Assembly (NCBI GenBank): GCA_002699335.1
Contig: PACG01000097.1
Span: forward strand, 120,637-139,910
Direction: 5' to 3'
Length of the DNA: 19,274 nucleotides
Source: Candidatus Poribacteria bacterium
GTDB taxonomy: Bacteria > Poribacteria > WGA-4E > UBA9662
Part shown: positions 8,670 to 16,676 of the stretch, in pieces
How the letters are laid out: each line of letters begins with the position of its first letter
How positions within the stretch are numbered: the stretch's first letter is position 1
Position numbers and translations under genes: made by a program
Notes under the pieces: model-generated
Database searches by the model: none
Told to the model about the DNA's origin: nothing
Seen by the model: the letters and a program-made list of their open reading frames with translations, nothing else

Positions 8670-9595
8670 ATCGCCAAAGCAGATTGGGATTCACTCGACC
8701 TCACTGGATAACCCGGATCGAACCTAGCCGTCGGATCTGGTTGCTGATACTGATCGCTCTATTCAGCTTGGCGCTGCTGTATTTATACAATCGAGTTCAG
8801 GGACTATGGTCTTACCATCGGCAACCATATAATACTTCCCCTGTCGAACTACCGCATCGCTGGGTTGGAAATATCGTTCCAGAGCCAGATGTCGAACTCT
8901 CTGGTATCACCTACCACCCTGGACGAAAAACCTTATTTGCCATTAGTGACGAGGGCCATTTGAGTGAGTGGCGTACCGATGGTCGCCTGATTCGTCAAGA
9001 GTTGATTCGAGGAGAAGATTTTGAGGGATTAACCGTAGATCCCACCACCGGGTTGCTGTATGCGGTGATTGAGGGAAAAGATAATATCCTGGAGATATCG
9101 CCAACGACCTTTGCGCCTCAACGAGAGTTTTCGATCGACCGGGACTTTGAGGGTCGAAAGCTGCTGAAAAAAGGAGGGATGGGACTAGAAGCTATCGCCT
9201 TCATTCCAGATCGGGCACACCCCGAAGGCGGCACTTTTTGGGTCGGCAACCAATCCTTTAGTCTAAAGCCGGATAGAGAGCCGTCGGTTGTCTGTCAGAT
9301 TGAAATTCCCCTAAAAACAGGAGCTACATCGGTCTCGACAGGCCGAATTGTTCAGTTTTTCCCACTCAATATCATCGACGTTTCGGGGATCGTTTATGAC
9401 CAACTTCGCGACTGCCTGCTGGTTATGAGTGACACCACTAATCTGCTCCTGGAAATCTTTCAAGATGGAGAGATCGGCCGCTGGTTTCTCCTACCAGGTC
9501 TTGACCAGGAAGGCATCGCCTTGGATCAAAAGGGGTTTTTATATCTGGCCCAAGAGAATGGTCAAATCATCAAGGTTGAAGATCGGCGTGAATAA
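8666..9595 (+). CDS. membrane-anchored SdiA-regulated (YjiK-like) domain protein
   Basis: The start is uncertain. A TTG at 8666 overlaps the DUF4956 stop (sequence TTGA) and gives 309 residues; a TTG at 8600 would extend the protein with a 70-base overlap, and a TTG at 8684 would shorten it. A basic stretch is followed by one transmembrane helix (RIWLLILIALFSLALLYLY, about residues 24-42), leaving the rest outside the cytoplasm. The remainder is a beta-propeller of the SdiA-regulated/YjiK type: ELSGITYHP, LFAISDEGHL, GEDFEGLTVDP, GMGLEAIAF, DVSGIVYD, LLVMSDTTNLLLE and QEGIALD repeat the 'xEGIxxxxxxxxLxxxSD' pattern. Members resemble esterase-like phytase propellers but have no assigned activity. 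The position suggests it completes a three-gene envelope unit with CotH and DUF4956. Confidence 0.82.
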   Translation: MNRQSRLGFTRPHWITRIEPSRRIWLLILIALFSLALLYLYNRVQGLWSYHRQPYNTSPVELPHRWVGNIVPEPDVELSGITYHPGRKTLFAISDEGHLSEWRTDGRLIRQELIRGEDFEGLTVDPTTGLLYAVIEGKDNILEISPTTFAPQREFSIDRDFEGRKLLKKGGMGLEAIAFIPDRAHPEGGTFWVGNQSFSLKPDREPSVVCQIEIPLKTGATSVSTGRIVQFFPLNIIDVSGIVYDQLRDCLLVMSDTTNLLLEIFQDGEIGRWFLLPGLDQEGIALDQKGFLYLAQENGQIIKVEDRRE

Positions 9596-9873
9596 ACTAA
9601 AACCATAAATTGCCAGCCTTGTCACCATCTTCATCCACACGTATCAAGAGATAAATAGAAGTCCTTTGGCTCGAGTGTTAAGGTTTAGCACACCAGGAAA
9701 TCTGTCGCTTAACCTGGATTCCAACGGAAACTTTACCACGCTATTTGTCGGCTTCTCAGCAAGGGGCCAGAGGAGCTAAAGATACCCTTCCACTCTAGAG
9801 GGCTATTTTGTCCACACCCGTCCTAGTCTCTAAAAAGGCATGTTAGTCGTGGAGAATCTATTAACTCAGCGTA
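9596..9873. other. intergenic gap between convergent genes, no gene seen
   Basis: This 278-base stretch separates the end of the YjiK-like gene from the end of the leftward oxidoreductase gene. All frames are broken. Short open pieces around 9690-9775 do not match any family I recognise, and no convincing terminator hairpin with a T-run is visible. Confidence 0.5.
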
Positions 9874-10905
9874 TCAACTCGTCAGCTTTGTTCGTAACTG
9901 TTCCCATTCTATATCCTGGAGACATGGTGGGATCGTTAGACGTTGCCCTTTTAATGCTGAACGATAAGCCGCCATGATGGCATCAAATCCTAGTTTGGCT
10001 AGCTGGTAGCGGCAGTGGTGAGGCTGACTCTCATCGTCTAACCAGGTTGCGATTGCCCGAGTAAAACGTTGCTGTGCCCAGGCATCGTCTTCACCGAAAT
10101 GGGTTGGTTGCATAAATTGCTGTTCGCTTTCATCCAGCAGATATCCCCAAGAACCGTTTTCACGCCACCAGATTCGGCCTTTAGTCGCCCAAATATCGAT
10201 GTTACATCTCGGGTTGCTGTCCGGGAAGTCTGCGGTGCCCAAAGCCTGTCTGGTCGATTCGAAGAAGGCACGGATTCCACTGGAAAAGGTATAAACAGCC
10301 ATCAGGTTGTCCGGACAATTCAACCAATTTTTGTGGTAGGTTTCACCACCTTCGATCGTTGCCCAGACTGCCGTGGGTGGGACATCGCCGACAGCCAGCA
10401 ACACTAAATCCATCAAATGAGTATCCATGTCTGTGATCTCGCCCTGTGTACTGGCACGAACAAAATGGACATCGCCCAGTTGGTCTTCCGCCAGAAATTC
10501 ACGGAGTTTGTCGGCAAAGGGCAAATATCGGCGTTGGTGATTGACAATAATTTTTAGACCTGTCCGCTGTTGAGCGGCGTCCAAGAGCTCCGATTCTTTG
10601 GGTCTGAGCGCAATCGGTTTTTCAATTACCAATGCGCGTACACCTGCTTCGGCGGCGGGTTCCACCCAAATATGACGTGGTACGGTTGGCATGGTGACAG
10701 CATGGACAATATCCGGTTGTTCCTTTTCCAACATCTCTCCATAATCGGCATAACCGATAATATTTAAGTCCTCTACGGCGCTTTTTCTACGCTGGTCGTC
10801 GACCTCACAGACAGCTACCACCTCCATGTTTCCCAGATCCTGGTAGGCTCGAGCGTGATGTACTCCGCGCCGACCACCGACAATCGCCGTCCGATAAGTT
10901 TTCAC
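9874..10905 (-). CDS. Gfo/Idh/MocA family NAD(P)-dependent oxidoreductase
   Basis: The start is GTG at 10905-10903, because GGGGAGGG (plus-strand 10913-10920) lies 7 bases before it; the frame is open further up to an ATG at 10953 but that lacks such a site. The 343-residue product begins with a Rossmann strand and glycine loop (AIVGGRRGVHHARA, about 7-20), a modified form of the usual GxGxxG. EKPIAL (95-100) gives the conserved Lys96, and DMDTH (159-163) gives the Asp/His pair of the catalytic site. The C-terminal half is the alpha/beta substrate domain. Family members oxidise or reduce sugar or polyol hydroxyls. It follows the DUF1080 gene by 113 bases on the same strand, so the pair probably acts on one sugar or glycoside. 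Substrate is unknown. Confidence 0.88.
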   Translation of the reverse strand: MKTYRTAIVGGRRGVHHARAYQDLGNMEVVAVCEVDDQRRKSAVEDLNIIGYADYGEMLEKEQPDIVHAVTMPTVPRHIWVEPAAEAGVRALVIEKPIALRPKESELLDAAQQRTGLKIIVNHQRRYLPFADKLREFLAEDQLGDVHFVRASTQGEITDMDTHLMDLVLLAVGDVPPTAVWATIEGGETYHKNWLNCPDNLMAVYTFSSGIRAFFESTRQALGTADFPDSNPRCNIDIWATKGRIWWRENGSWGYLLDESEQQFMQPTHFGEDDAWAQQRFTRAIATWLDDESQPHHCRYQLAKLGFDAIMAAYRSALKGQRLTIPPCLQDIEWEQLRTKLTS

Positions 10906-10912
10906 CTTAAAA

Positions 10913-10920
10913 CCCTCCCC
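10913..10920 (-). promoter_or_regulatory. strong ribosome binding site fixing the oxidoreductase start
   Basis: On the minus strand this reads GGGGAGGG, 7 bases before a GTG codon. It is the best Shine-Dalgarno match near this gene and moves the start 16 codons inside the longest frame. Confidence 0.7.
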
Positions 10921-11018
10921 AAAGATTTCAAATCTTCGATATGATCCATGCAACAGTAGCCAAACTCAAGGATAGTCCTTGCCTTAGCCGATTACTCCGC
11001 CGGACAAGGTTAGTCATT

Positions 11019-11573
11019 CTATAACTCCTTGATGCACAAATTTCGGAATGCCACCTCCTGCGGTGGACCGGAGTGAATCTGCAGACCTATAAAGCCTGAC
11101 CGGGCACCATCTGGATCGTTCAACTCGGCGGTCACTACACCGTTCAGAATTTGCAAAATATAATCTTCCACTGCTACAATCTGATACTGATTCCAATCTT
11201 CAAAGTGAAGGATCGACTCGATTAGCCCGGGTTGATAGTGAACTAAATGCCCTCGTAGCATCTCTTCGTACAGTGCGCCCCAGCATCCATCACCAATGTC
11301 GGCTTGATAACCTGCCATATGGCCACCTTCTTGAACCAGACTGCGGAACTGGATTCCACTGTTAGAACCCCGCAAGCATGTTTCACCGTAGAGTATAAAG
11401 TTGGCATACTCCTTTTCTGTTCGTAGAAAATCGTTGTAGTTCAAGTCTTCAGTCGTACGCCCAACCAAAACCCCATCCTCAACTTTCCAGAGATTTGGGT
11501 CGCCAACCCAACCTGTTAAATCTTTTCCGTTGAACATAGAACAAAAACCAGATTTAGCACTATTTTTATGCAT
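11019..11573 (-). CDS. DUF1080 (3-keto-disaccharide hydrolase family) protein, no signal peptide
   Basis: The ATG at 11573-11571 is 6 bases after GGGAGA (plus-strand 11580-11585), which lies inside the longer frame starting with TTG at 11597, so the shorter start is right. The 184-residue product is one DUF1080 domain, a concanavalin-like jelly roll: CSMFNGKDLTGWVG, LWKVEDGVLVGRT, FLRTEKEYANFIL, SNSGIQFRS, GYQADIGDGCWGALYEE, DWNQYQIVAV, DPDGARSGFIGLQIHSGPP and a closing FRNLCIKEL. Characterised relatives cleave 3-keto-glycosides made by glycoside 3-dehydrogenases. Many family members are secreted or lipoproteins; this one has a short polar N-terminus with no hydrophobic core, so it probably acts in the cytoplasm together with the downstream Gfo/Idh/MocA dehydrogenase. 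Confidence 0.9.
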   Translation of the reverse strand: MHKNSAKSGFCSMFNGKDLTGWVGDPNLWKVEDGVLVGRTTEDLNYNDFLRTEKEYANFILYGETCLRGSNSGIQFRSLVQEGGHMAGYQADIGDGCWGALYEEMLRGHLVHYQPGLIESILHFEDWNQYQIVAVEDYILQILNGVVTAELNDPDGARSGFIGLQIHSGPPQEVAFRNLCIKEL

Positions 11574-12031
11574 ATTCTTTCTCCCTTTCCTGGACAAGAA
11601 TTGATGATTGGTTTCGCTTTAATGCTCGACCAATTTATCGCTAAGAACGCTTAAAATCAACTCGTACTTTTCAAAACTTTCTGGGATTCCATCCCTGCTA
11701 ACTCAGGGTCCGTATTCCTTTGTTACCTTACCATCCTCCAGACAAGCTTTTTTCTTTTTTCCCAGAGCGTCCTGATCACTACGAATGAGCTCCAAATATC
11801 TTAGGCCTGAGACTCAACAACTGCAAAGACATTTCTATGATTTCTCTCAAATGTACCACCGGTGCGCTTAAGGATCAGCCATTAATAGACCAATTAACTT
11901 TGAACGACACTGGTGTAACGGTCACCCGCCTAGTTTAATTCACTCAAGAATAACCAATTATGCCATCTAAGTCAATGGCCTATTGATCATTTTTGGCTAC
12001 TTTCCAATCCCACCACTTTTTCAATTAAGCT
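11574..12031. other. intergenic stretch between divergent genes, no intact gene
   Basis: AT-rich non-coding sequence between the DUF1080 start and the insA remnant. Frames are short on both strands. The leftward strand just beyond the insA piece (about 11900-12030) may hold more decayed transposase sequence, but I could not find a convincing insB motif there. The promoter of the DUF1080 unit must lie in the right-hand end of this gene's upstream region, yet no clear -35/-10 pair stands out. Confidence 0.45.
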
Positions 12032-12248
12032 CTAACTAATATCTTTAATCCACAGTGAAACTGTTTGATGGTACAGATTTTAAAGATAGGTTCTAATCCT
12101 CTGAGACTGGAGTGTTCTTTATAGGCGTTTAGGACTATTTCTTTTGGTTTATCTGGGTATTTATTTTAGGCTTTAAAACGGGACAGGCGCTGTCGTTGCC
12201 TCGATTGGTATTGTTTTTAACAATGTTACAATTCCCACAGACACAACA
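12032..12248 (-). mobile_element. remnant of IS1-family transposase (insA-type zinc ribbon plus helix-turn-helix)
   Basis: Read leftward, three consecutive frames give one insA-like protein. The first (from 12248) has a zinc-ribbon half, CVCGNCNIVKNNTNRG. The second has KYPDKPKEIVLNAYKEHSS followed by LRGLEPIFKIC, with one internal stop before Asn-Lys-Tyr. The third has TVSLWIKDIS and stops at 12032-12034. The Cys-x2-Cys zinc ribbon, the 'AYxExSSLRGLxRIF' helix and the 'TVxxWIK' recognition helix are the hallmarks of the InsA part of IS1-type elements. Two frame changes and a stop show it is inactive. I see no terminal inverted repeats and no adjoining insB. Confidence 0.72.
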
Positions 12249-12453
12249 TGAAAATATTTTTTTAACCGATACCTCCACTTTTTACCATCAGCTTCTTTAT
12301 ACTGTCCCACTTACTAGTTAACCACTGCCAAAAAATATTATTCCCACTAAATACAATAAGGCTAAGTTATTTTTGCTGGAAAATTAAATCCTGATCGGGA
12401 TAATTCTGCCCTGAAGGGTATTTATCGATTGATTTAACGCAATCACCTCTTTC

Positions 12454-12482
12454 TTGAAATCGAGTAACAAGTTTGCTAAGAT
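12454..12482 (+). promoter_or_regulatory. candidate sigma70-type promoter for the LarA-like gene
   Basis: TTGAAA (12454-12459) and TAAGAT (12477-12482) are 17 bases apart, the ideal spacing, and would start a transcript about 20 bases before the ATG at 12510. AAGGAG at 12498-12503 then lies 6 bases before that ATG. This is the best promoter-like pair I see in the window. Confidence 0.5.
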
Positions 12483-12509
12483 AAACCATCAATGCTGAAG
12501 GAGAAAATA

Positions 12510-13763
12510 ATGCCGTTGCCAAAAATGGTGCGAGTCAAACAACATTTTCCGAGAGAAATCGTGGCCGATGTTCGCCAAGCCGTCCAGTTAGAATTGGAAG
12601 AGATCAAGTGCAGCACAATTATTAAAAGTGGAGAAACTGTTGCCATCGGTGCAGGCAGCAGAGGAATTGCCAACATCGATACTGCTATTAAGGCTGTTGT
12701 CGACTACTTGAAAGATTTGGGAGCTAAACCGTTTATATTTCCCGCCATGGGCAGCCACGGTGGTGCAACCGCAGCAGGCCAAAAAGAGGTACTACACCAC
12801 TACGGAATTTCAGAGGAAACAATGCAGGTACCCATTCAAGCCAGCATGGAAACCACTATTATGGGAGAGACGGCGGACGGGTTACCTGTCTTTCTGGATC
12901 GCTATGCCTCGGAAGCAGACCATGTCGTGCCTGTCAATCGAGTTAAATCACACACCGACTTCAATGGATCCATCGAAAGCGGTATTATGAAAATGTTGGG
13001 CATCGGTGTTGGCAAGCAACGTGGGGCTAATATGTACCACCGAGCCTTTTTTCGTCATGGGTTTGAACATGTGCTTATGACGGCTGGAGGATTGCTGATC
13101 GAGTCAGGTAAGATCGGATTCGCAGTTGCGTTGGTCGAAAATGCCTATGGTGAAACTGCCACTGTCAAGGCAATGACCTCGGATGAGATTATTTCGACGG
13201 AGCAACAACTCTTGATTCAATCTAAAGAGATAGCTGCCAAATTGCCTTTTGACAAACTGGATCTGCTCGTCATAGACTGGATGGGTAAAAATATTAGTGG
13301 TACCGGGATGGATACCAATGTAATCGGTCGCTATATGCAAAACTTTGAGCCGGAGCCGGAAAAACCGGCCTATTTGCGGATCCTAGTCTGTGACTTAACT
13401 AGCGAAAGTGGTGGCAATGCAACTGGTATCGGATTAGCCGATTTTACCACCGGTAGACTGATCAACAAGTTCAATCGGGAAGCAACTTATATGAATTGCT
13501 TAACCTCTCTATCACCACAGAAATCTCGCCTACCTTTCCACTTCGACACAGACCGGGAAGCCTTGGAGGTGGCACTCGACACGATTGGCCTAACCCAACC
13601 ACAGGATGCACAAACAGTTCGAATCGAGGATACACTGAAATTAGGTGAAATCGATATCTCTGAATCTCTATTGGAATCAGCAAATTTGTTCCCATCGCTT
13701 GAGATCTTAGGAAATCCAAAAGATTTCGAATTTGACGGTAATAGTAATCTCTTACCCTTTTAG
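12510..13763 (+). CDS. LarA-like (DUF2088, nickel-dependent lactate racemase N-terminal domain) protein
   Basis: The ATG at 12510 is preferred over that at 12492 because AAGGAG (12498-12503) lies 6 bases before it. The 417-residue product carries the LarA N-terminal domain: VAIGAGSRGIANID, GAKPFIFPAMGSHGGATAAGQ, VNRVKSHTDFNGSIESGIMKM and GIGVGKQRGA. His83, Lys146, His148 and Lys169 are the candidates for cofactor attachment and catalysis, by analogy with the pincer-nickel enzyme LarA. A GIGLADFTT segment lies in the second half. LarA itself racemises lactate with a nickel-pincer nucleotide made by LarB, LarC and LarE; none of these is in the window. Relatives act on other 2-hydroxy acids and sugar acids, so a sugar-acid epimerase fits the neighbours. 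It heads the rightward cassette but is separated from the next gene by 499 bases. Confidence 0.82.
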   Translation: MPLPKMVRVKQHFPREIVADVRQAVQLELEEIKCSTIIKSGETVAIGAGSRGIANIDTAIKAVVDYLKDLGAKPFIFPAMGSHGGATAAGQKEVLHHYGISEETMQVPIQASMETTIMGETADGLPVFLDRYASEADHVVPVNRVKSHTDFNGSIESGIMKMLGIGVGKQRGANMYHRAFFRHGFEHVLMTAGGLLIESGKIGFAVALVENAYGETATVKAMTSDEIISTEQQLLIQSKEIAAKLPFDKLDLLVIDWMGKNISGTGMDTNVIGRYMQNFEPEPEKPAYLRILVCDLTSESGGNATGIGLADFTTGRLINKFNREATYMNCLTSLSPQKSRLPFHFDTDREALEVALDTIGLTQPQDAQTVRIEDTLKLGEIDISESLLESANLFPSLEILGNPKDFEFDGNSNLLPF

Positions 13764-14002
13764 TAAAAAGTGTACACCTGCTTAAATCCGTAATGCTGCC
13801 GTGCGAGTTTGGTTCCTTCCATGACAAGGTCCCAGACAGTAGCTAGTCCCAATTGTGCCGGAAAAGTTGACGGAACATGTATAGTTCTATAGAACTATAG
13901 GTTCCCCGCATCGACGTACTCGAAACCGTGATACGCCCAGATCCGGCACATGCTCGCAATTAATACAGGCGAACACACACTGCCGGTTGGCGCTTGAAAG
14001 TC
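13760..14002 (-). pseudogene. unrecognised decayed coding remnant, tail-to-tail with the LarA-like gene
   Basis: Read leftward, one frame runs from about 14002 to a TAA at 13762-13760 with a single internal TAG near 13895. It includes MCRIWAYHGFEYVDAGN and, after the stop, TFPAQLGLATVWDLVMEGTK and HYGFKQVYTFY, which look like genuine protein sequence. A second frame over about 13920-14070 is also open (ARLNSILGLSSANRQCVFAC), so either frameshifts or chance open reading is involved. The stop codon overlaps the end of the LarA-like gene. I do not recognise the family. It could be the 3' end of a lost gene; chance is the alternative. Confidence 0.35.
13872..13905. repeat. near-perfect long palindrome
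   Basis: The arms TATAGTTCTA (13880-13889) and TAGAACTATA (13890-13899) form a perfect 20-base palindrome with no loop. It is extended after a short mismatch by GGAAC (13872-13876) and GTTCC (13901-13905). No T-run follows, so it is not a standard terminator. It lies inside the decayed minus-strand remnant, where the reading frame breaks. It could be an operator-like dimer site, a cruciform or a scar of a small palindromic element. Confidence 0.6.
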
Positions 14003-14111
14003 CTAATATAGAGTTCAAACGGGCAGCCTCGACTTGAAGACACCTTGTTATAACTTAAAACCCATTGCTACTTTCTTCTGTTGGTGCCTGCATACGTAAC
14101 CTTGATCACCA

Positions 14112-14141
14112 TTTACGATTTTGGCGTTTATATGATATTAT
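14112..14141 (+). promoter_or_regulatory. weak candidate promoter for the isomerase-oxidoreductase-SDR genes
   Basis: TTTACG (14112-14117) and TATTAT (14136-14141) are 18 bases apart, about 120 bases before the isomerase ATG. The -10 region overlaps an odd palindrome ATGATA-T-TATCAT (14132-14144) that could be a regulator site. Both assignments are tentative. Confidence 0.25.
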
Positions 14142-14262
14142 CATGCAGATGCGTTGATCTGGATTGCAGATTTATATTCGCCACTATTCGCTTTGAAAGT
14201 AAACTTAAGTAACCTGATCCAACTCGGACAACACCGACAATTTAAAGTAGAGAGATAAAACT

Positions 14263-15312
14263 ATGCCGAAAATAAAGGGCCCAGCCATTTTTCTTGCCCA
14301 ATTTATGCGAGATGAGCCGCCCTACAACAACATGGAAAATATCGGGAAGTGGGTTGCAGGTTTGGGATACAAAGGAGTGCAGATTCCAGCTTGGGATCAG
14401 CGTGTCATTGACCTTGATCAAGCTGCAACCTCCAAAACCTACTGCGACGATTTTAAAGGTAAACTACAGGAAATGGGACTTGAACCCACCGAACTGGCCG
14501 CCTACTTGGCAGGGCAGGTATTGGCGGTTCATCCCGCCTACGAGATCATGTTTGAAGCCTTCCATCCACCGGGCTTGAAAGGGCAGGAAAGAACACAATG
14601 GGCCACAGGAGAATTAACGAAGACCATTCAGGCTTCGATCAACATGGAAACAGACGTAGTGCCTGTCTTGTCTGGTGGCTTCGCCTGGCAGTTGGTCTAT
14701 CCTTGGCCACAAAGACCAGAGGGCATCATCGAAGAGGCGTTCAAGGAACTGGTCAAGTGCTGGCGTCCTATTCTGGATTTAGCGCATGAACATGGAAAGG
14801 TCCTGGCCTATGAATTGCATCCAGGTTCAGATGTGTATGATGGGGCAACTTACGAGATGTTTCTTGATTATACGGATGATCATCCCGCAGCCTGTTTGAA
14901 CTACGATCCCAGTCACTTCTTGCTACAGCAACTCGATTACCTGGATTTTATCCGGTTATACAGTGAACGGATCAAAGGGTTCCATGTCAAGGACGCAGAG
15001 TTTCGACCAACTGGTCGTGTGGGTGTCTATGGAGGGTATCAATCGTGGTCTGGACGTGCTGGTCGGTTTCGATCTCTGGGTGATGGCCAAGTTGACTTCA
15101 CCCGTGTCTTCACCTTGCTTACCGAGGCTGGTTATACCAGTTGGGCGGTGTTGGAATGGGAATGTTGTGTCAAAAGTCCTGAGCAAGGTGCAGCAGAAGG
15201 GGCACCATTTATCGCCAAGCATATCATTGAGACGGCGGACGTAGCCTTCGACGACTTCGCTGGTGGTGAGACTGACCAGACACAGAACCGCCAGATACTT
15301 GGCTTGAGCTAA
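14263..15312 (+). CDS. sugar phosphate isomerase/epimerase family protein (xylose isomerase-like TIM barrel)
   Basis: 349 codons from ATG 14263, with a weak AGAGA ribosome site 7 bases upstream. The fold is an AP endonuclease 2/xylose isomerase-like TIM barrel. The metal-binding ring is visible: Glu184 in LAYELHPGS, Asp215 and His218 in NYDPSHF, His241 in GFHVKDAE and Glu298 or Glu300 in AVLEWEC. Members isomerise or epimerise sugars, keto-sugars or inosose. Members also cleave or rearrange 3-keto-glycosides when paired with Gfo/Idh/MocA dehydrogenases, as in C-glycoside deglycosylation. A Gfo/Idh/MocA gene follows after 56 bases, so they are likely co-transcribed and act in sequence. The last 25 residues are polar and probably a disordered tail. 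The exact substrate is not shown by the sequence. Confidence 0.88.
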   Translation: MPKIKGPAIFLAQFMRDEPPYNNMENIGKWVAGLGYKGVQIPAWDQRVIDLDQAATSKTYCDDFKGKLQEMGLEPTELAAYLAGQVLAVHPAYEIMFEAFHPPGLKGQERTQWATGELTKTIQASINMETDVVPVLSGGFAWQLVYPWPQRPEGIIEEAFKELVKCWRPILDLAHEHGKVLAYELHPGSDVYDGATYEMFLDYTDDHPAACLNYDPSHFLLQQLDYLDFIRLYSERIKGFHVKDAEFRPTGRVGVYGGYQSWSGRAGRFRSLGDGQVDFTRVFTLLTEAGYTSWAVLEWECCVKSPEQGAAEGAPFIAKHIIETADVAFDDFAGGETDQTQNRQILGLS

Positions 15313-15368
15313 CCAGTGGTCGGGTGTATGCACAATAAAATTAGAAAATTGTATCCTGAGGAGGAATA

Positions 15369-16532
15369 ATGATGGAATCCTGGAAACGCAAGTTGCGCAT
15401 GGGTATGGTTGGTGGAGGGCAAGGTGCCTTTATCGGTGGCGTACATCGCATTGTAGCCACTCTGGATCAACAAATTGAGCTGGTGGCTGGCAGTTTTTCC
15501 AAAACACCCGAAAACACTCGGATTACGGGCCAACAATTATATCTAGATCCAAATCGCTGCTACGATACATATCAGGAGATGGCAATTGCTGAGGCCGAAC
15601 TACCACCAGATCAGCGAATCGACTTCGTCAGCATTGTGACACCAAATGTGTCCCACTTTGCTATTGCTAAAATCTTTCTGGAAGCGGGGTTTCATGTCGT
15701 CTGCGACAAACCCATGACCTACAGCCTGGATGAAGCTGAAGCTCTGGTTGAGCTGGTAGAGGCTTCGGGATTGGTGTTCGGACTCACTCACAACTATACA
15801 GGACACCCACTGGTCAGGCATGCTCGTCAACTGTTTCAGTCCGGCGAAATGGGAAAGATTCGGAAAGTGCTGGTTGAGTACCTTCAAGACTTTCTGATGG
15901 TTCCGCATGAGAAACTGGGTCAGAAGCAAGCTGCCTGGCGAGTTGACCCCGGCCAGTCAGGTATAGGTGGAACCCTAGGCGATGTTGGCACGCACTGTAT
16001 TAATCTGTTGGAGTATGTTACAGGAGATCCAGTGGCAGCGATTTGTGCTGATAAAAGCACGTTCCTACCCGATAGACAACTCGACGAAGACGTCAATGCT
16101 CTCCTTCGTTTAAAAGGTGGCGGCAAAGGTGTCTTAAGCATTAGTCAGGTTGCCACAGGTGAAGAGAATGGGTTGACGCTTCGCGTCTATGCTGAAAAGG
16201 GAGCTATCAAATGGGCGCATGAAAATCCGAATTACCTGGAACTCTATCGGTATGGAGAACCAAGACAGACGCTGACTCGCGCACAAGGTTACCTTTCTGA
16301 AGCCGCGGACGACAGTACACGAATTCCCGCTGGCCATCCCGAAGGATATCTAGAGGGATTCGCTACCATTTATGTTGGTGTGGTCGAAGCCATTCGGCAA
16401 TACATTGACGGTGATCCAATGAAGACCGAAGAATATAATTTTCCAACTGTGTACGACGGCCTTCGAGGAATGCAGTTTATTTATAAGACGGTCGAGTCTT
16501 GTAATAACAACTCGGCATGGGTGTCAATGTAA
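15369..16532 (+). CDS. Gfo/Idh/MocA family NAD(P)-dependent oxidoreductase (second copy)
   Basis: ATG codons at 15369 and 15372 both follow GAGGAGG (15358-15364), at 4 and 7 bases; the second spacing is more usual, so the product is 386 or 387 residues. The Rossmann domain starts MGMVGGGQGAFIGGVHR (about 11-27). CDKPMTYSL (112-120) supplies Lys114, and GDVGTHCINL (204-213) supplies Asp205 and His209, completing the Lys-Asp-His catalytic set. NYTGHP and the C-terminal HPEGYLEGFATIY block are typical of the larger Gfo/Idh members common in sugar clusters. It is clearly different from the leftward family member at 9874-10905. It lies between the isomerase and the SDR and probably oxidises the sugar on which the isomerase acts. 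Confidence 0.9.
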   Translation: MMESWKRKLRMGMVGGGQGAFIGGVHRIVATLDQQIELVAGSFSKTPENTRITGQQLYLDPNRCYDTYQEMAIAEAELPPDQRIDFVSIVTPNVSHFAIAKIFLEAGFHVVCDKPMTYSLDEAEALVELVEASGLVFGLTHNYTGHPLVRHARQLFQSGEMGKIRKVLVEYLQDFLMVPHEKLGQKQAAWRVDPGQSGIGGTLGDVGTHCINLLEYVTGDPVAAICADKSTFLPDRQLDEDVNALLRLKGGGKGVLSISQVATGEENGLTLRVYAEKGAIKWAHENPNYLELYRYGEPRQTLTRAQGYLSEAADDSTRIPAGHPEGYLEGFATIYVGVVEAIRQYIDGDPMKTEEYNFPTVYDGLRGMQFIYKTVESCNNNSAWVSM

Positions 16533-16676
16533 ATGGCCTTCTTGTTACAGCGATTATAGAAGTGGTAGTCTTGTGTTCTAGCAAAGAGATCGTCAGGACT
16601 CGGCTACCATTGGAGTGGTCCTAATTAAGCTGAGGACAGAGAGAATTCTCCTGCTACGGAACTGGGTACCTGCATT

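Noticed and set aside
9690..9800. Short open frames and a CTCTAGAG palindrome between convergent genes
   Set aside because: No recognisable homology, stem too short and no T-run, so neither a gene remnant nor a terminator can be supported.
10069..10407. 112-codon plus-strand frame
   Set aside because: It is the antisense shadow of the Gfo/Idh/MocA gene, which has full family motifs and a strong ribosome site.
12054..12084. Plus-strand KLFDGTDF, resembling the start of a DUF1080 domain
   Set aside because: The frame stops within a few codons and lies antisense to the IS1 insA recognition helix, which explains the sequence better.
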